A DNA stretch of 64,000 nt from Mesorhizobium sp. WSM4313 (lineage in GTDB: Bacteria > Pseudomonadota > Alphaproteobacteria > Rhizobiales > Rhizobiaceae), in NCBI RefSeq assembly GCF_002294725.1, contig NZ_NSFT01000005.1:351530-415529 (forward strand), given 5' to 3'. Of this stretch, positions 38,574-47,115 are shown in pieces (the first letter of the stretch is position 1; every line of letters begins with the position of its first letter). Made by a program: the position numbers and the translations under genes. The notes beneath the pieces are model-generated. The model was not told where the DNA came from, ran no database searches, and saw only the letters and a program-made list of their open reading frames with translations.

Positions 38574-38992
38574 GCGAGGTCAAGCCGGCCGGAAAGCGAC
38601 TGCTGCTGGTCGCCGCCTGCGCGCTGGTCGATACCGACCGGCGCGTGCTTCTGGCGCAGCGCCCGGAAGGCAAGCAGCTTGCCGGCCTGTGGGAGTTTCC
38701 AGGCGGCAAGGTCGAGCCCGGCGAGACGCCGGAGGAGTGCCTGGTGCGCGAGTTGCATGAGGAACTCGGCATCGAGACCGAGATCCCATGCCTGGCGCCG
38801 CTCACCTTCGCCAGCCATTCCTATGACGATTTCCATCTCTTGATGCCGCTCTATGTCTGCCGCCGCTTTCGTGGTATCGCGCAGCCCCGGGAAGGCCAGG
38901 GGCTCAAATGGGTCAGGCCGCGGCAGATGCGCGACTATCCGATGCCGCCGGCCGACGCGCCGCTGATCCAGTTCCTCATCGATCTTTTGTAG
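38570..38992 (+). CDS. mutT: MutT-type Nudix hydrolase (8-oxo-dGTP diphosphatase)
   Basis: A 140-residue Nudix enzyme that cleans the nucleotide pool of 8-oxo-dGTP. The full Nudix box GX5EX7REUXEEXGU is at 46-68 (G46, E52, R60, E61, E64, E65, G67). WEFPGGKVEPGE and the C-terminal WVRPRQMRDYPMPPAD match MutT. Coupled by ATGA to the GNAT gene; last gene of the argJ operon. Confidence 0.9.
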   Translation: MSEVKPAGKRLLLVAACALVDTDRRVLLAQRPEGKQLAGLWEFPGGKVEPGETPEECLVRELHEELGIETEIPCLAPLTFASHSYDDFHLLMPLYVCRRFRGIAQPREGQGLKWVRPRQMRDYPMPPADAPLIQFLIDLL

Positions 38993-39156
38993 TTTCGCGC
39001 CGACTTGGCGGCAGGTCGGCGTTTCCCGGGCGGCCGAGTGTTTCCGGGCGTTCCGGGAACTGGTTTAGTCAGCGTTAATGGAAGATTTATCTCGACGTGA
39101 AAAATTGCGCGAGGCCGTTTCGCGCGGCGATATCGTCGATGACTGGGAAACACGGC

Positions 39157-39477
39157 ATGAGCCTTGAAAGAGACTGGGATTCGATCCGGCCCGACCGCGG
39201 ATTTCGCGCGGTGGACGCCGGCATGGGCATCCTGCGGATCACGCTTCTCTTCGGCTCGGCGGCGGTGGCGCTGGCGCTGATCGCAACGCCTTTCCTGGAC
39301 AACCAGACCCGGCCGCAGAGCGTTCGCGACGGCTTCGCGGGCGGGCTCGACATGACCGCGACCGGATCGATCGGCCATCGCCCCAATACATATACGGTGC
39401 GCCGCAGCGTGCTGCAGCCCTTGCCCAGTTCAATCTGCGTCATCCGCAACGACGGCAGCCGCAGCGGCGAGTGCTGA
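39157..39477 (+). CDS. Small membrane-anchored hypothetical protein
   Basis: A 106-residue protein with one membrane segment (about 28-48) after a charged N-terminus (MSLERDWDSIRPDRGFR) and a probably periplasmic tail containing two cysteines (SSICVIR and GEC at the end). I do not recognise a family. It lies just upstream of the Flp pilin gene in the same direction. An in-frame ATG at 39097 is possible but less likely. Confidence 0.62.
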   Translation: MSLERDWDSIRPDRGFRAVDAGMGILRITLLFGSAAVALALIATPFLDNQTRPQSVRDGFAGGLDMTATGSIGHRPNTYTVRRSVLQPLPSSICVIRNDGSRSGEC

Positions 39478-39530
39478 CTTGGTTAATGATTTTCCGGCGC
39501 GACGGCGTTTCACTCGCTGTTAAGCTTTTG

Positions 39531-39550
39531 CCGTTAACCTTTCTTAACGG
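39531..39550. promoter_or_regulatory. TTAA-rich inverted repeat ahead of flp, possible CtrA site
   Basis: CCGTTAA-CCTTTC-TTAACGG is a perfect 7-bp inverted repeat 32 bp before the pilin start. It resembles the CtrA motif TTAA-N7-TTAAC except for a 6-base spacer. Caulobacter pilA is CtrA-controlled, so the placement is suggestive. Confidence 0.4.
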
Positions 39551-39582
39551 GTAGGACATTAGAGTTTCTGCATTAGGGATCG

Positions 39583-39768
39583 ATGATCATGAAAAACCTG
39601 CTGCAGCAATTCATCCAAGACGAAACGGGCGCTACGGCCGTCGAATATGGTCTGATCGTCGCGGTGTTGTCGCTGGCCATCATTGCCGGGGTCAAACAGG
39701 CGGCAGACGGGCTGGTGTGGCTGTTCACCGACAACAACAGCAAGCTTGCCAACGCCTTCGCTCACTGA
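39583..39768 (+). CDS. Flp-family type IVb pilin
   Basis: A 61-residue prepilin. A short basic/polar leader is followed by the prepilin-peptidase site and hydrophobic helix: DETGATAVEYGLIVAVLSLA with the conserved Glu-Tyr pair of Flp pilins. ATG 39583 follows AGGG at 4 bases; ATG 39589 is also usable. No tad/cpa assembly genes lie in the window, so assembly proteins must come from elsewhere. Confidence 0.9.
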   Translation: MIMKNLLQQFIQDETGATAVEYGLIVAVLSLAIIAGVKQAADGLVWLFTDNNSKLANAFAH

Positions 39769-39785
39769 CGGCATCACGGGGGCGC

Positions 39786-40658
39786 TCAGGTCCTGGACGG
39801 GTTCTCCAGGACCGCCTTGAGCGAGACCTTGGCGGATCCCGGCTTGAGCGGCTTTTGCTGCGAGGCGTCGGGCGCCCAGCCGGACATCCAGACAATCGAA
39901 AAACTCGCGCGGATACGGCCATCCGGATCCGCAAACCGCTCGGCGTAGAGTTCCGCGGCGCGGGCAAAAAGCCGTCTGCCGACCGGCCTGCGGCTGCGAT
40001 CGACGAGCGCGCTTGTTTCGCCCATGGCGCGCAGGTCGGCGGCGAGGTCGAACAGCGTGTCGTAACGCACCGCGACCGTTTCGACATCGGCGACCGGCAA
40101 TGCCAGGCCGGCGCGTTGCAACAGCGCACCGGCGTCGCGTACGTCCGTGAAGGGAAGAATGCGCGGGCTTGCGCCGCCGTAAAGCTCCGTCTCGACCGCC
40201 AGCATGCTCTCGCGCAATTCCGCCAATGTGCCCGCGCCGGCGAAAGCGCCGAGGAAAAGCCCGTCCGGTCGCAACGCCCTGCGGATTTGCGCAAGCATGC
40301 CGGGAATGTCGTTCATGGCATGCAATGAGAGCAGGGAGACGACGAGATCGAGGCTCGCCTCCTCGAACGGCACGGTCTCAGGCGGCGCTACCAGCCCGGT
40401 GCCGCCGGCCAGAAGCGCTTCGTCCATCTCGACGCGCACGATTTCGCCGACCTTGCCGCTGTCGGCAAGCACGTCCGCGGCCGCTGACGTCTGGCAGAAC
40501 AGCGCGGCCGCCTTGCCGAAGCGGCGTTCGACGGCGCCCAGCCGGTCGGCAAGGTCCTCCGCGGCGCGGCGCATCAGGAAATCGGCGCCTTCGACGGGGC
40601 GCGCGAGTGCCCGGCGCTTGCGAGCGAGCCAGAGCTCGGTGTCGATCAAGGGCTGCAA
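39786..40658 (-). CDS. SAM-dependent methyltransferase (BioC/NDUFAF5-like)
   Basis: A 290-residue class I methyltransferase. The N-terminus RKRRALARPVEGADFLMRRAAEDLADRL and the region SLDLVVSLLSLHAMNDIPGMLAQIRRALRPDGLFLGAFAG match the NDUFAF5/BioC-like group found next to comF in Rhizobiales. The canonical glycine-rich SAM loop is weak. The target could be a respiratory complex I subunit or a biotin precursor; neither is proved. Confidence 0.78.
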   Translation of the reverse strand: MQPLIDTELWLARKRRALARPVEGADFLMRRAAEDLADRLGAVERRFGKAAALFCQTSAAADVLADSGKVGEIVRVEMDEALLAGGTGLVAPPETVPFEEASLDLVVSLLSLHAMNDIPGMLAQIRRALRPDGLFLGAFAGAGTLAELRESMLAVETELYGGASPRILPFTDVRDAGALLQRAGLALPVADVETVAVRYDTLFDLAADLRAMGETSALVDRSRRPVGRRLFARAAELYAERFADPDGRIRASFSIVWMSGWAPDASQQKPLKPGSAKVSLKAVLENPSRT

Positions 40659-40767
40659 TGAAAAGCTTCCTGTTGTCCGCGCGTGCCGGAGTGGTGTTAA
40701 GGTTGCGCGGGTTTCCTTTCACGTGGCCGATCCGGTGCGCAAGATCAAGACCACAGCGGTCCAGGAT

Positions 40768-41523
40768 ATGACGCGGCAGGCACTGGCCTGGCCGGCGCGC
40801 CTGTTGTTCCCGCCGGTTTGCGCCAGCTGCCGTCGTCATGTGTCGCAACCCGGCGTGCTGTGCGGCGCCTGCTGGCCGAAGCTTAGATTGCTGGAAAAAC
40901 CCTGGTGCCCGGTGATGGGCACGCCCTTCACCCACGACATGGGCGAGGGGTTTCTTTCCGCCGAGGCGCTCGCCGATCCGCCGCCCTTCGAGCGGGCGCG
41001 GGCCGCCGTCCTCTATTCGGGCGTCGCGCGGCAGATGGTGCAAGGGCTGAAATATCAGGACCGCACCGACCTCGCGCCCTGGATGGCGAACTGGATGATG
41101 CGGGCCGGCGCCGAACTGATTGCGGAGGCCGACCTGGTCGTGCCGGTGCCGTTGCACTGGCGGCGCTTCTTCCGGCGCCAGTACAACCAGTCCGCGGAAC
41201 TCGGTCGGGCCGTTGCAAAGCTCGGCGGGCTGCCCTTCTCGCCATCCGCGGTCAGGCGCGTGAAGTTGACGCGCCAGCAGGTCGGGCTCGAACGGCACGA
41301 GCGCGAGGAGAATGTGCGCGCCGCGTTTCGCGTCCCGCCGGACGCTGAAATCGAGACAGCGGGGCGCCGGGTGCTCGTGGTCGACGATGTCTATACCACC
41401 GGCGCAACGGTGCGGGCCGTCGCCAAGGCGCTGAAGAAAGGCGGCGCCGGAGCGGTCGACGTTCTGACCTTCGCGCGCGTTCTGCCGGGGGACTTCCGAG
41501 CCGATGAGTCTGCAACTATATAG
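40768..41523 (+). CDS. ComF-family phosphoribosyltransferase-like protein
   Basis: A 251-residue protein with an N-terminal C4 zinc finger (CASCRRH and CGACW) and a C-terminal phosphoribosyltransferase fold (PRPP motif VLVVDDVYTTGAT; upstream VVPVPLHWRRFFRRQYNQS). ComF proteins assist DNA uptake or recombination in competent species; elsewhere the role is unclear. Start: ATG 40768 after CCAGGAT; GTG codons further upstream are possible. Divergent from the methyltransferase. Confidence 0.85.
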   Translation: MTRQALAWPARLLFPPVCASCRRHVSQPGVLCGACWPKLRLLEKPWCPVMGTPFTHDMGEGFLSAEALADPPPFERARAAVLYSGVARQMVQGLKYQDRTDLAPWMANWMMRAGAELIAEADLVVPVPLHWRRFFRRQYNQSAELGRAVAKLGGLPFSPSAVRRVKLTRQQVGLERHEREENVRAAFRVPPDAEIETAGRRVLVVDDVYTTGATVRAVAKALKKGGAGAVDVLTFARVLPGDFRADESATI

Positions 41524-41597
41524 TGCTTAAGTTGTTGTTTCGGTGCAGGTCGTTTACGCACAAGCGTTGGGCGACGTGCACAGGCAGGATTTTGCTG

Positions 41598-41867
41598 ATG
41601 GTCGATGTGACGATCTATACGCGCATGATGTGCGGCTATTGCACGGCCGCCAAGCGGTTGCTCGAGCGCAAGGGTGTGACCTATACCGAGCACGACGCTT
41701 CATTCTCGCCGGCATTGCGTCAGGAAATGATTTCACGGGCACATGGGCGCACCACTTTTCCGCAGATATTCATCGGCGACACGCATGTCGGCGGCTGCGA
41801 CGATCTCCATGAATTGGAGTCGCAGGGGCGGCTGGACGTGCTGCTTGCCAACGAAGCGAGGGCTTGA
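41598..41867 (+). CDS. grxC: Glutaredoxin 3
   Basis: An 89-residue dithiol glutaredoxin with active site CGYC (residues 12-15), TFPQIFIGDTHVGGCDDL (cis-Pro and glutathione-binding region). It reduces disulfides with glutathione in the cytoplasm. The ATG at 41598 gives the family N-terminus MVDVTIYTRMM. It sits in a run of comF, grxC, nitrilase and DUF1178. Confidence 0.92.
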   Translation: MVDVTIYTRMMCGYCTAAKRLLERKGVTYTEHDASFSPALRQEMISRAHGRTTFPQIFIGDTHVGGCDDLHELESQGRLDVLLANEARA

Positions 41868-41869
41868 TC

Positions 41870-42736
41870 ATGGGTGTTTTCAAGGCGGCGGCGGTGCAGA
41901 TGCGTTCGGGAACCAGCCCGGAGCGCAATGCGGCCGACATGGAAAGGCTGGTCCGCGATGCCGCTCATCGGGGCGCCACCTACGTCCTGACGCCGGAAAT
42001 GACCGGTGCGCTGATCCGCGACAAGCAGGCGGGGGCGGCCGCCTTCACCACCGAGGACAAGGACGTGGTCGTCGCGACCGCGCGCAGGCTGGCGAAGGAG
42101 CTCGGCATTCATCTGCATGTCGGCTCGACGGCGATTCTGCGCGCCGACGGCAAGCTCGCCAACCGCGCGTTCCTGTTCTCGCCCGACGGGGCCCTTATTG
42201 CCGGTTACGACAAGATCCATATGTTCGATGTCGACCTCGACAATGGCGAGAGCTGGCGTGAATCCGCCTCCTACGAGCCGGGAACGGAAGCGGTCGTGAC
42301 CGATATCGAGGGGACGAGGCTGGGCTTTGCGGTGTGCTACGACCTGCGCTTTCCGCAACTGTTTCGCGCCGAGGCGATGGCCGGGGCCGAGGTGCTGACG
42401 GTGCCGGCCGCTTTCACGCGCCAGACCGGCGAGGCGCATTGGCATGTGCTGTTGCGCGCCCGCGCCATCGAGAACGGCGCCTATGTCATCGCCGCCGCGC
42501 AGGGCGGCCTGCATGAGGACGGGCGCGAAACTTATGGCCATTCGCTGATCGTCGATCCGTGGGGGCGCATCGTCGCCGAGGCCGCGCATGACGAACCCGG
42601 GGTGATCGTCGCCGAGATCGATCCGGCGCAGTCGCTTGCCGCGCGCCGCAAGATCCCCAATCTGAAGAACGCGCGGGATTTCACCGTCAATGCCGGGACA
42701 AGCGAAGCGCCGCGTTTCAGGGGTGCCGCCTCTTGA
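41870..42736 (+). CDS. Carbon-nitrogen hydrolase (Nit2/omega-amidase-like)
   Basis: A 288-residue nitrilase-superfamily hydrolase with the Glu-Lys-Cys triad at Glu43 (TPEMTG), Lys115 (YDKIHMFDVDL) and Cys156 (AVCYDLRFPQLF). The YDKIHMFDVDL motif and length fit the Nit1/Nit2 branch, which hydrolyses deaminated glutathione or alpha-ketoglutaramate; neighbouring grxC is consistent with glutathione repair. The ATG lies 2 bp after the grxC stop, so the genes are coupled. Confidence 0.88.
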   Translation: MGVFKAAAVQMRSGTSPERNAADMERLVRDAAHRGATYVLTPEMTGALIRDKQAGAAAFTTEDKDVVVATARRLAKELGIHLHVGSTAILRADGKLANRAFLFSPDGALIAGYDKIHMFDVDLDNGESWRESASYEPGTEAVVTDIEGTRLGFAVCYDLRFPQLFRAEAMAGAEVLTVPAAFTRQTGEAHWHVLLRARAIENGAYVIAAAQGGLHEDGRETYGHSLIVDPWGRIVAEAAHDEPGVIVAEIDPAQSLAARRKIPNLKNARDFTVNAGTSEAPRFRGAAS

Positions 42737-43158
42737 TCCGTTTTTCCCTGATCTGCGAACACGAGCACGAATTCGAAGCCTGGTTCCGCAGCAATGACGA
42801 CTTCGACACCCAGAAGAAGCGCGGTTTTGTCGATTGCCCGCGCTGCGGCTCGCACATGATAGAGAAGGCGCTGATGGCGCCCGCCGTCTCAACGTCCCGC
42901 AGCCGAGAGAAGGTCGCTTTGGCCATCGGCGAGGCGCAGAAGCAGGCGCTGGCGCAGCTCAAGGCACTGGCCCAGAAGGTACGCGAAAATGCCGACTATG
43001 TCGGCGACAAGTTTGCCGAGGAAGCGCGCAAGATCCATTTCGGCGAGACCGATCCGCGTGGCATCTATGGCGAAGCGACGCCGGAAGAGGCGCAAAGCCT
43101 CGTCGAGGACGGCGTCGAGTTCATGCCGATTCCGAGCTTTCCGGACGACCGGAACTGA
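42733..43158 (+). CDS. DUF1178 family protein
   Basis: A 141-residue protein with an N-terminal zinc-ribbon-like part (ICEHEHEFEAWF, then DCPRCGS at about 35-41) and a helical C-terminus with GETDPRGIYGEATPEEAQSL. Conserved in alphaproteobacteria, function unknown. Translation starts at a TTG that overlaps the stop of the nitrilase gene by 4 bp, so it depends on coupling. Confidence 0.85.
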   Translation: MIRFSLICEHEHEFEAWFRSNDDFDTQKKRGFVDCPRCGSHMIEKALMAPAVSTSRSREKVALAIGEAQKQALAQLKALAQKVRENADYVGDKFAEEARKIHFGETDPRGIYGEATPEEAQSLVEDGVEFMPIPSFPDDRN

Positions 43159-43299
43159 GGTGTGTTGATATTCAGGTGATGCCGGCCTGCGAATGGCGGC
43201 TTCCTGCGCTTCCGGTGCTCACGTACTTTAAGTACGCTCCGCTCCGGTTCTCGTAAGCCACCATTCTCGGCTGGGCCTGACCTGAATCTCAATACACCT
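43158..43299. repeat. Dispersed palindromic element, family A copy 3
   Basis: A 142-bp inverted repeat starting on the last base of the DUF1178 stop and ending 40 bp from the stop of the convergent MarR gene. Arms AGGTGTGTTGATATTCAGGT and ACCTGAATCTCAATACACCT flank the family core (43205-43253). It is the copy most similar to the one at 3937, including the outer arms. Confidence 0.85.
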
Positions 43300-43338
43300 T
43301 GGCGCAAGTTCACGAAGGTGGAAAGCAGGAGGCATACG

Positions 43339-43836
43339 CTAGGCAGAGGTTTGGCCCAAGCTTCCGATCAGTTTTTCCAGGAGTTTCGCCAGCATTTCCC
43401 GATCCTCGCGTGTCAGGCCGGCAAGGATTTCGTGCTCGTTGGCGACGTGGGCGGCAAGCGCTTCGTTGATGAGCTCGAGCCCTTTCCCGGTCAATTGCAC
43501 CACCACACCGCGCCGGTCGTTGGGATGCGGCGCGCGCTGGATCAGGCCGGCCTTCTCCAGCCGGTCGAGGCGCGCGGTCATGGCGCCCGACGTCACCATC
43601 GTCGCCTCGTAAAGCTCGGTCGGCGTCAGCGCATAGGGCGCGCCGGAACGGCGCAGCGTCGCCAGGACATCGAATTCGCCGGACTGTAGCCCGAAGCGGG
43701 CGAAGACCGGCGCCAGGCGGTCGCGCGCGATGAGCGCCGAGACCTCGTTCAGCCGCCCGATGACGCCCATCGGCGACACGTCGAGGTCCGGTCGCTCCCG
43801 TCGCCACTGCTCCATGGCCCTGCTCGCTCGATCCAT
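43339..43836 (-). CDS. MarR-family transcriptional regulator
   Basis: A 165-residue winged-helix regulator with a MarR core (FGLQSGEFDVLATLRRSG, TPTELYEATMVTSGAMTARL and the wing RAPHPNDRRGVVVQLTGKG). It is divergent from an EamA transporter gene 98 bp away and likely represses both. ATG 43836 has a GGTGAG site; GTG 43845 is possible. Confidence 0.87.
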   Translation of the reverse strand: MDRASRAMEQWRRERPDLDVSPMGVIGRLNEVSALIARDRLAPVFARFGLQSGEFDVLATLRRSGAPYALTPTELYEATMVTSGAMTARLDRLEKAGLIQRAPHPNDRRGVVVQLTGKGLELINEALAAHVANEHEILAGLTREDREMLAKLLEKLIGSLGQTSA

Positions 43837-43846
43837 ATCGCTCACC

Positions 43847-43885
43847 GTAAGTATCTTGACATAAAGAATCTTGACATTATCTTAC
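43847..43885. promoter_or_regulatory. Candidate MarR operator between marR and eamA
   Basis: Two direct copies of ATCTTGACAT (43853-43862 and 43868-43877) lie 15 bp apart, framed by GTAAG and CTTAC. The second copy contains a TTGACA -35-like element for the eamA side. Position and symmetry fit a MarR binding region covering both promoters. Confidence 0.6.
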
Positions 43886-43934
43886 CGCAAGAAGACCTGG
43901 CCGCCAAGCGGTCTCGCAGCGACAGGACGAACCA

Positions 43935-44867
43935 ATGAGATTTCTCTGGGATTCAGCGATTTGGCTTCTGGTCGTAACGGGCGGCCTGCTGGGCATGACG
44001 CTGCCGTTCGGCAAGCTCGCCACCGCCGCCGGGGTGCCGGCCATGGCCTGGGCCTTCGTCATCTCGCTGGGCGCAGGCGGCGTACTGTTTCTGGCGCTTC
44101 TGCTGCGCGGCGAGCGCATCCGGCTGACCCCGCACAAGCTGCGCTATTTCTTCGTCACCGCAGCGATTTCCTACGCCATTCCCAATCTTTTGATGTTCTC
44201 GGCCATCCCGCATCTCGGCGCCGGCTACACCGGCATCATGTTCACCCTGTCGCCGGTGATCACGCTGGTGTTCTCGATCGTGCTCGGTGTCAGGCGCCCC
44301 AATCTGCTCGGGGTCATCGGCATCGCCGTCGGCTTTGTCGGCGCGGCGATGGTCGCGCTGACGCGCGGCGAGGCAGGGCAGCCGGCCGACTATTTCTGGG
44401 TGGCGATTGGGCTGCTCATCCCGGTCAGCCTTGCCGCCGGCAACATCTACCGCACCGTCGACTGGCCGCAAGGCACCGGCCCGATCGAGCTGGCGGTCGG
44501 CAGCCATCTGGCCTCGGCCACGCTGCTCCTCATCGGCATTTTGACGCTTCTGGGCGGGCAAGCCTTCATTCCGCTCGGCGGCGTGCCGCTCGTGGTCGTC
44601 GGCCAGGTAGCGTCGGCCTCGGCGATGTTCGCCTTCTTCTTCCGCCTGCAGGCGGTCGGCGGGCCGGTCTATCTCAGCCAGATCGGCTATGTGGCGGCGG
44701 CCGTCGGCCTGTTCGCCGGCACGATCTTCCTCGGCGAGCACTACCAGCTTCTGACCTGGCTGGGCGCCGCCATCATCACCGCCGGCGTCTTCATCACGAC
44801 CAAGGCGCAAAGCCAGACCAGCGCGCCGGCGCCGGTCCGGGTCGAACCGGCGGCGTCCCGCAGCTAG
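43935..44867 (+). CDS. EamA/DMT-family transporter
   Basis: A 310-residue membrane protein with ten predicted segments in two EamA repeats (ISYAIPNLLMFSAIPHLGAGYTGI in the first, QIGYVAAAVGLFAGTIFLGE in the second). Probably an exporter of small metabolites or drugs controlled by the divergent MarR regulator. Substrate unknown. Confidence 0.85.
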   Translation: MRFLWDSAIWLLVVTGGLLGMTLPFGKLATAAGVPAMAWAFVISLGAGGVLFLALLLRGERIRLTPHKLRYFFVTAAISYAIPNLLMFSAIPHLGAGYTGIMFTLSPVITLVFSIVLGVRRPNLLGVIGIAVGFVGAAMVALTRGEAGQPADYFWVAIGLLIPVSLAAGNIYRTVDWPQGTGPIELAVGSHLASATLLLIGILTLLGGQAFIPLGGVPLVVVGQVASASAMFAFFFRLQAVGGPVYLSQIGYVAAAVGLFAGTIFLGEHYQLLTWLGAAIITAGVFITTKAQSQTSAPAPVRVEPAASRS

Positions 44868-44966
44868 AGCAATTCCAGGAAAAGTGTGAGCGGTTTTCCG
44901 TCCGGAATTGCGTCAAAACAAAGAGATAGAGCGGTTCGCCGTTTCCGTGAAACGGTGAAACGCTCT
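44866..44966. repeat. Dispersed hairpin element, family B copy 4
   Basis: Contains AATTCC/GGAATT with inner GGAAAA/TTTTCC (44871-44909), then CAAAACAAAGA and the AGAGCGGTTC/GAAACGCTCT stem (44929-44966). These are the two modules of the copy at 28231 in reverse order, as expected for the whole element inserted in the opposite direction. It begins at the stop of the EamA gene. Confidence 0.82.
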
Positions 44967-45024
44967 AGTTCTCGTTGCCGCCGGCCACTGGAGGCGTGAG
45001 ACAGGCGGTCCGGCTTGCCGCCGT

Positions 45025-45774
45025 TCAGACCGAAGCTTTCTCCGCCAGCACCATGTAATTGACGTCCATGTCCCTGGACTTCTGCCAGCGGTCGGCCAGC
45101 GGATGATAGATGACGCCGGTGCGGTCGATCACCGTGAGCCCGGCAGCGCCCAGCGCCTTCGCAAGCTCCTCCGGACGGACCAGCTTGCCGAACTGATGCG
45201 TACCGCGCGGCAGCCAGCGCAGCAGATATTCGGCGCCTATGATGGCAAGGCCGAGCGCTTTCAGCGTGCGGTTGATGGTGGCGACGAACATGATGCCGCC
45301 GGGGCGGACCATCTGGCCGCATTTGGCTACGAACAGGTCGACATCGGCGACATGCTCGACCACTTCCATGTTCAGGATAACATCGAAGGTCTCGCCGGCA
45401 TCGGCCAGCGCCTCGGCCGTGGTGGCGCGGTAGTCGACGCTGACGCCGGCCTCCGCCGCGTGCAGCTTCGCCACTTCGATGTTGGTCGCGGAAGCATCGG
45501 CGCCGACCACTTCGGCGCCAAGCCTGGCCATAGGCTCGCACAGCAAACCGCCGCCGCAGCCGATATCGAGGAAGCGCAGGCCATCGAAAGGCCGCGCCGC
45601 GCGCGGATCGCGGCCGAAACGGGCCGCAACCTGATCGCGGATATAGGCAAGCCGCACCGGATTGAACTTGTGCAGCGGACGGAACTTGCCATTCGGGTTC
45701 CACCATTCGGCGGCAAGGGCGGAGAAGCGTTCCACTTCTCCGGCATCGATGGTCGATCGGCGGGGCTCTGGCAT
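45025..45774 (-). CDS. ubiG: Ubiquinone biosynthesis O-methyltransferase UbiG
   Basis: A 249-residue SAM-dependent enzyme that performs both O-methylations of ubiquinone synthesis. SAM motif [20 protein letters not shown] is at about 68-87. [19 protein letters not shown] near the N-terminus and the C-terminal [10 protein letters not shown] are characteristic. Good GAGGAG site 8 bases before the ATG. Confidence 0.92.
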   Translation of the reverse strand: MPEPRRSTIDAGEVERFSALAAEWWNPNGKFRPLHKFNPVRLAYIRDQVAARFGRDPRAARPFDGLRFLDIGCGGGLLCEPMARLGAEVVGADASATNIEVAKLHAAEAGVSVDYRATTAEALADAGETFDVILNMEVVEHVADVDLFVAKCGQMVRPGGIMFVATINRTLKALGLAIIGAEYLLRWLPRGTHQFGKLVRPEELAKALGAAGLTVIDRTGVIYHPLADRWQKSRDMDVNYMVLAEKASV

Positions 45775-45788
45775 AGGCGGGTCTCCTC

Positions 45789-45824
45789 GAACGCCAAGAA
45801 GTCGGGGAACGCTAGGAAGTCGGG
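45789..45824. repeat. 18-bp tandem duplication upstream of ubiG
   Basis: GAACGCCAAGAAGTCGGG followed directly by GAACGCTAGGAAGTCGGG (two mismatches). It lies 14 bp upstream of the ubiG start. The rest of the gap to the next gene (45825-46018) shows nothing I recognise. Confidence 0.6.
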
Positions 45825-46018
45825 CGCGGGGGAGGGAATGTCAAGGCGGGTTTTTTGCCGCTGGCATCAGGGCGCCGGCAAGCCCAACCATGTCGATGGA
45901 TCAGGCCGCGTTCTGTCAGCGCCTGGCAGCTTGGTTGCCGCGCTGCCGAAACAAATCGGATGGGCGAACGAAAAGCTGTCATGGACAGGGAGCGAGACCG
46001 AGACGGGAGTGTGCGAAA

Positions 46019-46576
46019 ATGCGAATTCTGGCTTCGATCCTTTGGCAACGGCTCGACCTGGAGGGGCACGACGGTTGCCTGCTTGGCGAGACGGAAGATG
46101 GCCGGACCCTCAAAGGCCATGCGCTTTTCGTCCACGACGCCGGTCCGTGTGGCCTTGCCTATGAGGTGGATTGCGACCTGAGCTGGCGTACCCGTAGGGC
46201 GCGGGTCGACGGCTTTTGCGGCATGCGGGAGATGCATTATCAGATTGAACGTCTTGCCGACGGCCAGTGGCTGCTGAACGGCGCAAGCCAGGCGGAGGTT
46301 GCCGGCCTCGTCGACGTCGATCTCGGCTTCACGCCCGCCACCAATCTTCTGGCGATCCGTCGGCTCGAGCTTGGCGACGGCATGGCGGCGCCGGCGCCGG
46401 CCGCCTATCTGGCCTTTCCTGAACTCAGGCTCTCGCGTCTCGAACAGACCTACCGGCGGCTCGACGACAGCCGCTATGCTTATGCCGCACCCGTGTACGG
46501 CTACGATGCTGTCCTGACGGTCTCGCCGGCCGGTTTCGTTCTCGACTATCCCGGTCTGTGGCGAAGCGCTACCTGA
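46019..46576 (+). CDS. Putative glycolipid-binding domain protein (PF06475)
   Basis: A 185-residue cytoplasmic protein of the family known as putative glycolipid-binding (DUF1089): SILWQRLDLEGHDGCLL, CDLSWRTRRARV, GLVDVDLGFTPATNLLAIRRL and a C-terminal LEQTYRRLDDSRYAY with YGYDAVLTVSPAGFVLDYPGL. The ligand is not established. The ATG follows GGGAG at 9 bases. Confidence 0.8.
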   Translation: MRILASILWQRLDLEGHDGCLLGETEDGRTLKGHALFVHDAGPCGLAYEVDCDLSWRTRRARVDGFCGMREMHYQIERLADGQWLLNGASQAEVAGLVDVDLGFTPATNLLAIRRLELGDGMAAPAPAAYLAFPELRLSRLEQTYRRLDDSRYAYAAPVYGYDAVLTVSPAGFVLDYPGLWRSAT

Positions 46577-46606
46577 GCCGCGAGCGCGCGACCGGCAATG
46601 CCGCGA

Positions 46607-46903
46607 TCAACGCGACAGCGCGATCATTGCATGGTTCATGGCGACGCTGCCCGGCTCGATCGCCTGCACGGCTTCGCTGCCGCCGATCTCGGGCATGATG
46701 CGGTCGGCCGCCGCCTGGGCCTGTTCCATGCTCTGCCAGCGCACCACGTCCACCCAGCTTCCATCCTCGCGCCGGCCGAGATGCCGGCTGAGGAAGCCTG
46801 GCTGCCGGGCGAGCCAGTCAGTGATGACGCCGTTGCTGGCGACAAAGCCGGCTTCGGCGCCGGGCTTGAGGCGGAAGGTGACGATTTCCAGGGTTTCGGT
46901 CAT
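46607..46903 (-). CDS. ABM-like (dimeric alpha-beta barrel) protein
   Basis: A 98-residue protein resembling the antibiotic-biosynthesis-monooxygenase fold: an N-terminal strand EIVTFRLKPGAEAGFV, then QPGFLSRHLGRREDGSWVDVVRW. Such small proteins may be oxygenases, heme-degrading enzymes or stress proteins; no catalytic residues stand out. It ends convergently 30 bp from the preceding gene. Confidence 0.72.
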   Translation of the reverse strand: MTETLEIVTFRLKPGAEAGFVASNGVITDWLARQPGFLSRHLGRREDGSWVDVVRWQSMEQAQAAADRIMPEIGGSEAVQAIEPGSVAMNHAMIALSR

Positions 46904-47115
46904 GAGACTCTCCAGCGCGCCGTTTCGCCAGTCTTATGGCATGATCGGCGACAAGATTCTGTCAGGATAGACGGTGCCGGGCCGCTCTTGGCCGCGCTCG
47001 CTTGCGAAGCGTTGCTGTTTTGGCTAAGGAGGCCGCGCATTCCGGCGCCGGGCTTACCCGGCGTTTCCTCTCGTTCCGGGCTCGAGCCGGCTTCAGTCAA
47101 AGGCATTTCGCTTCC

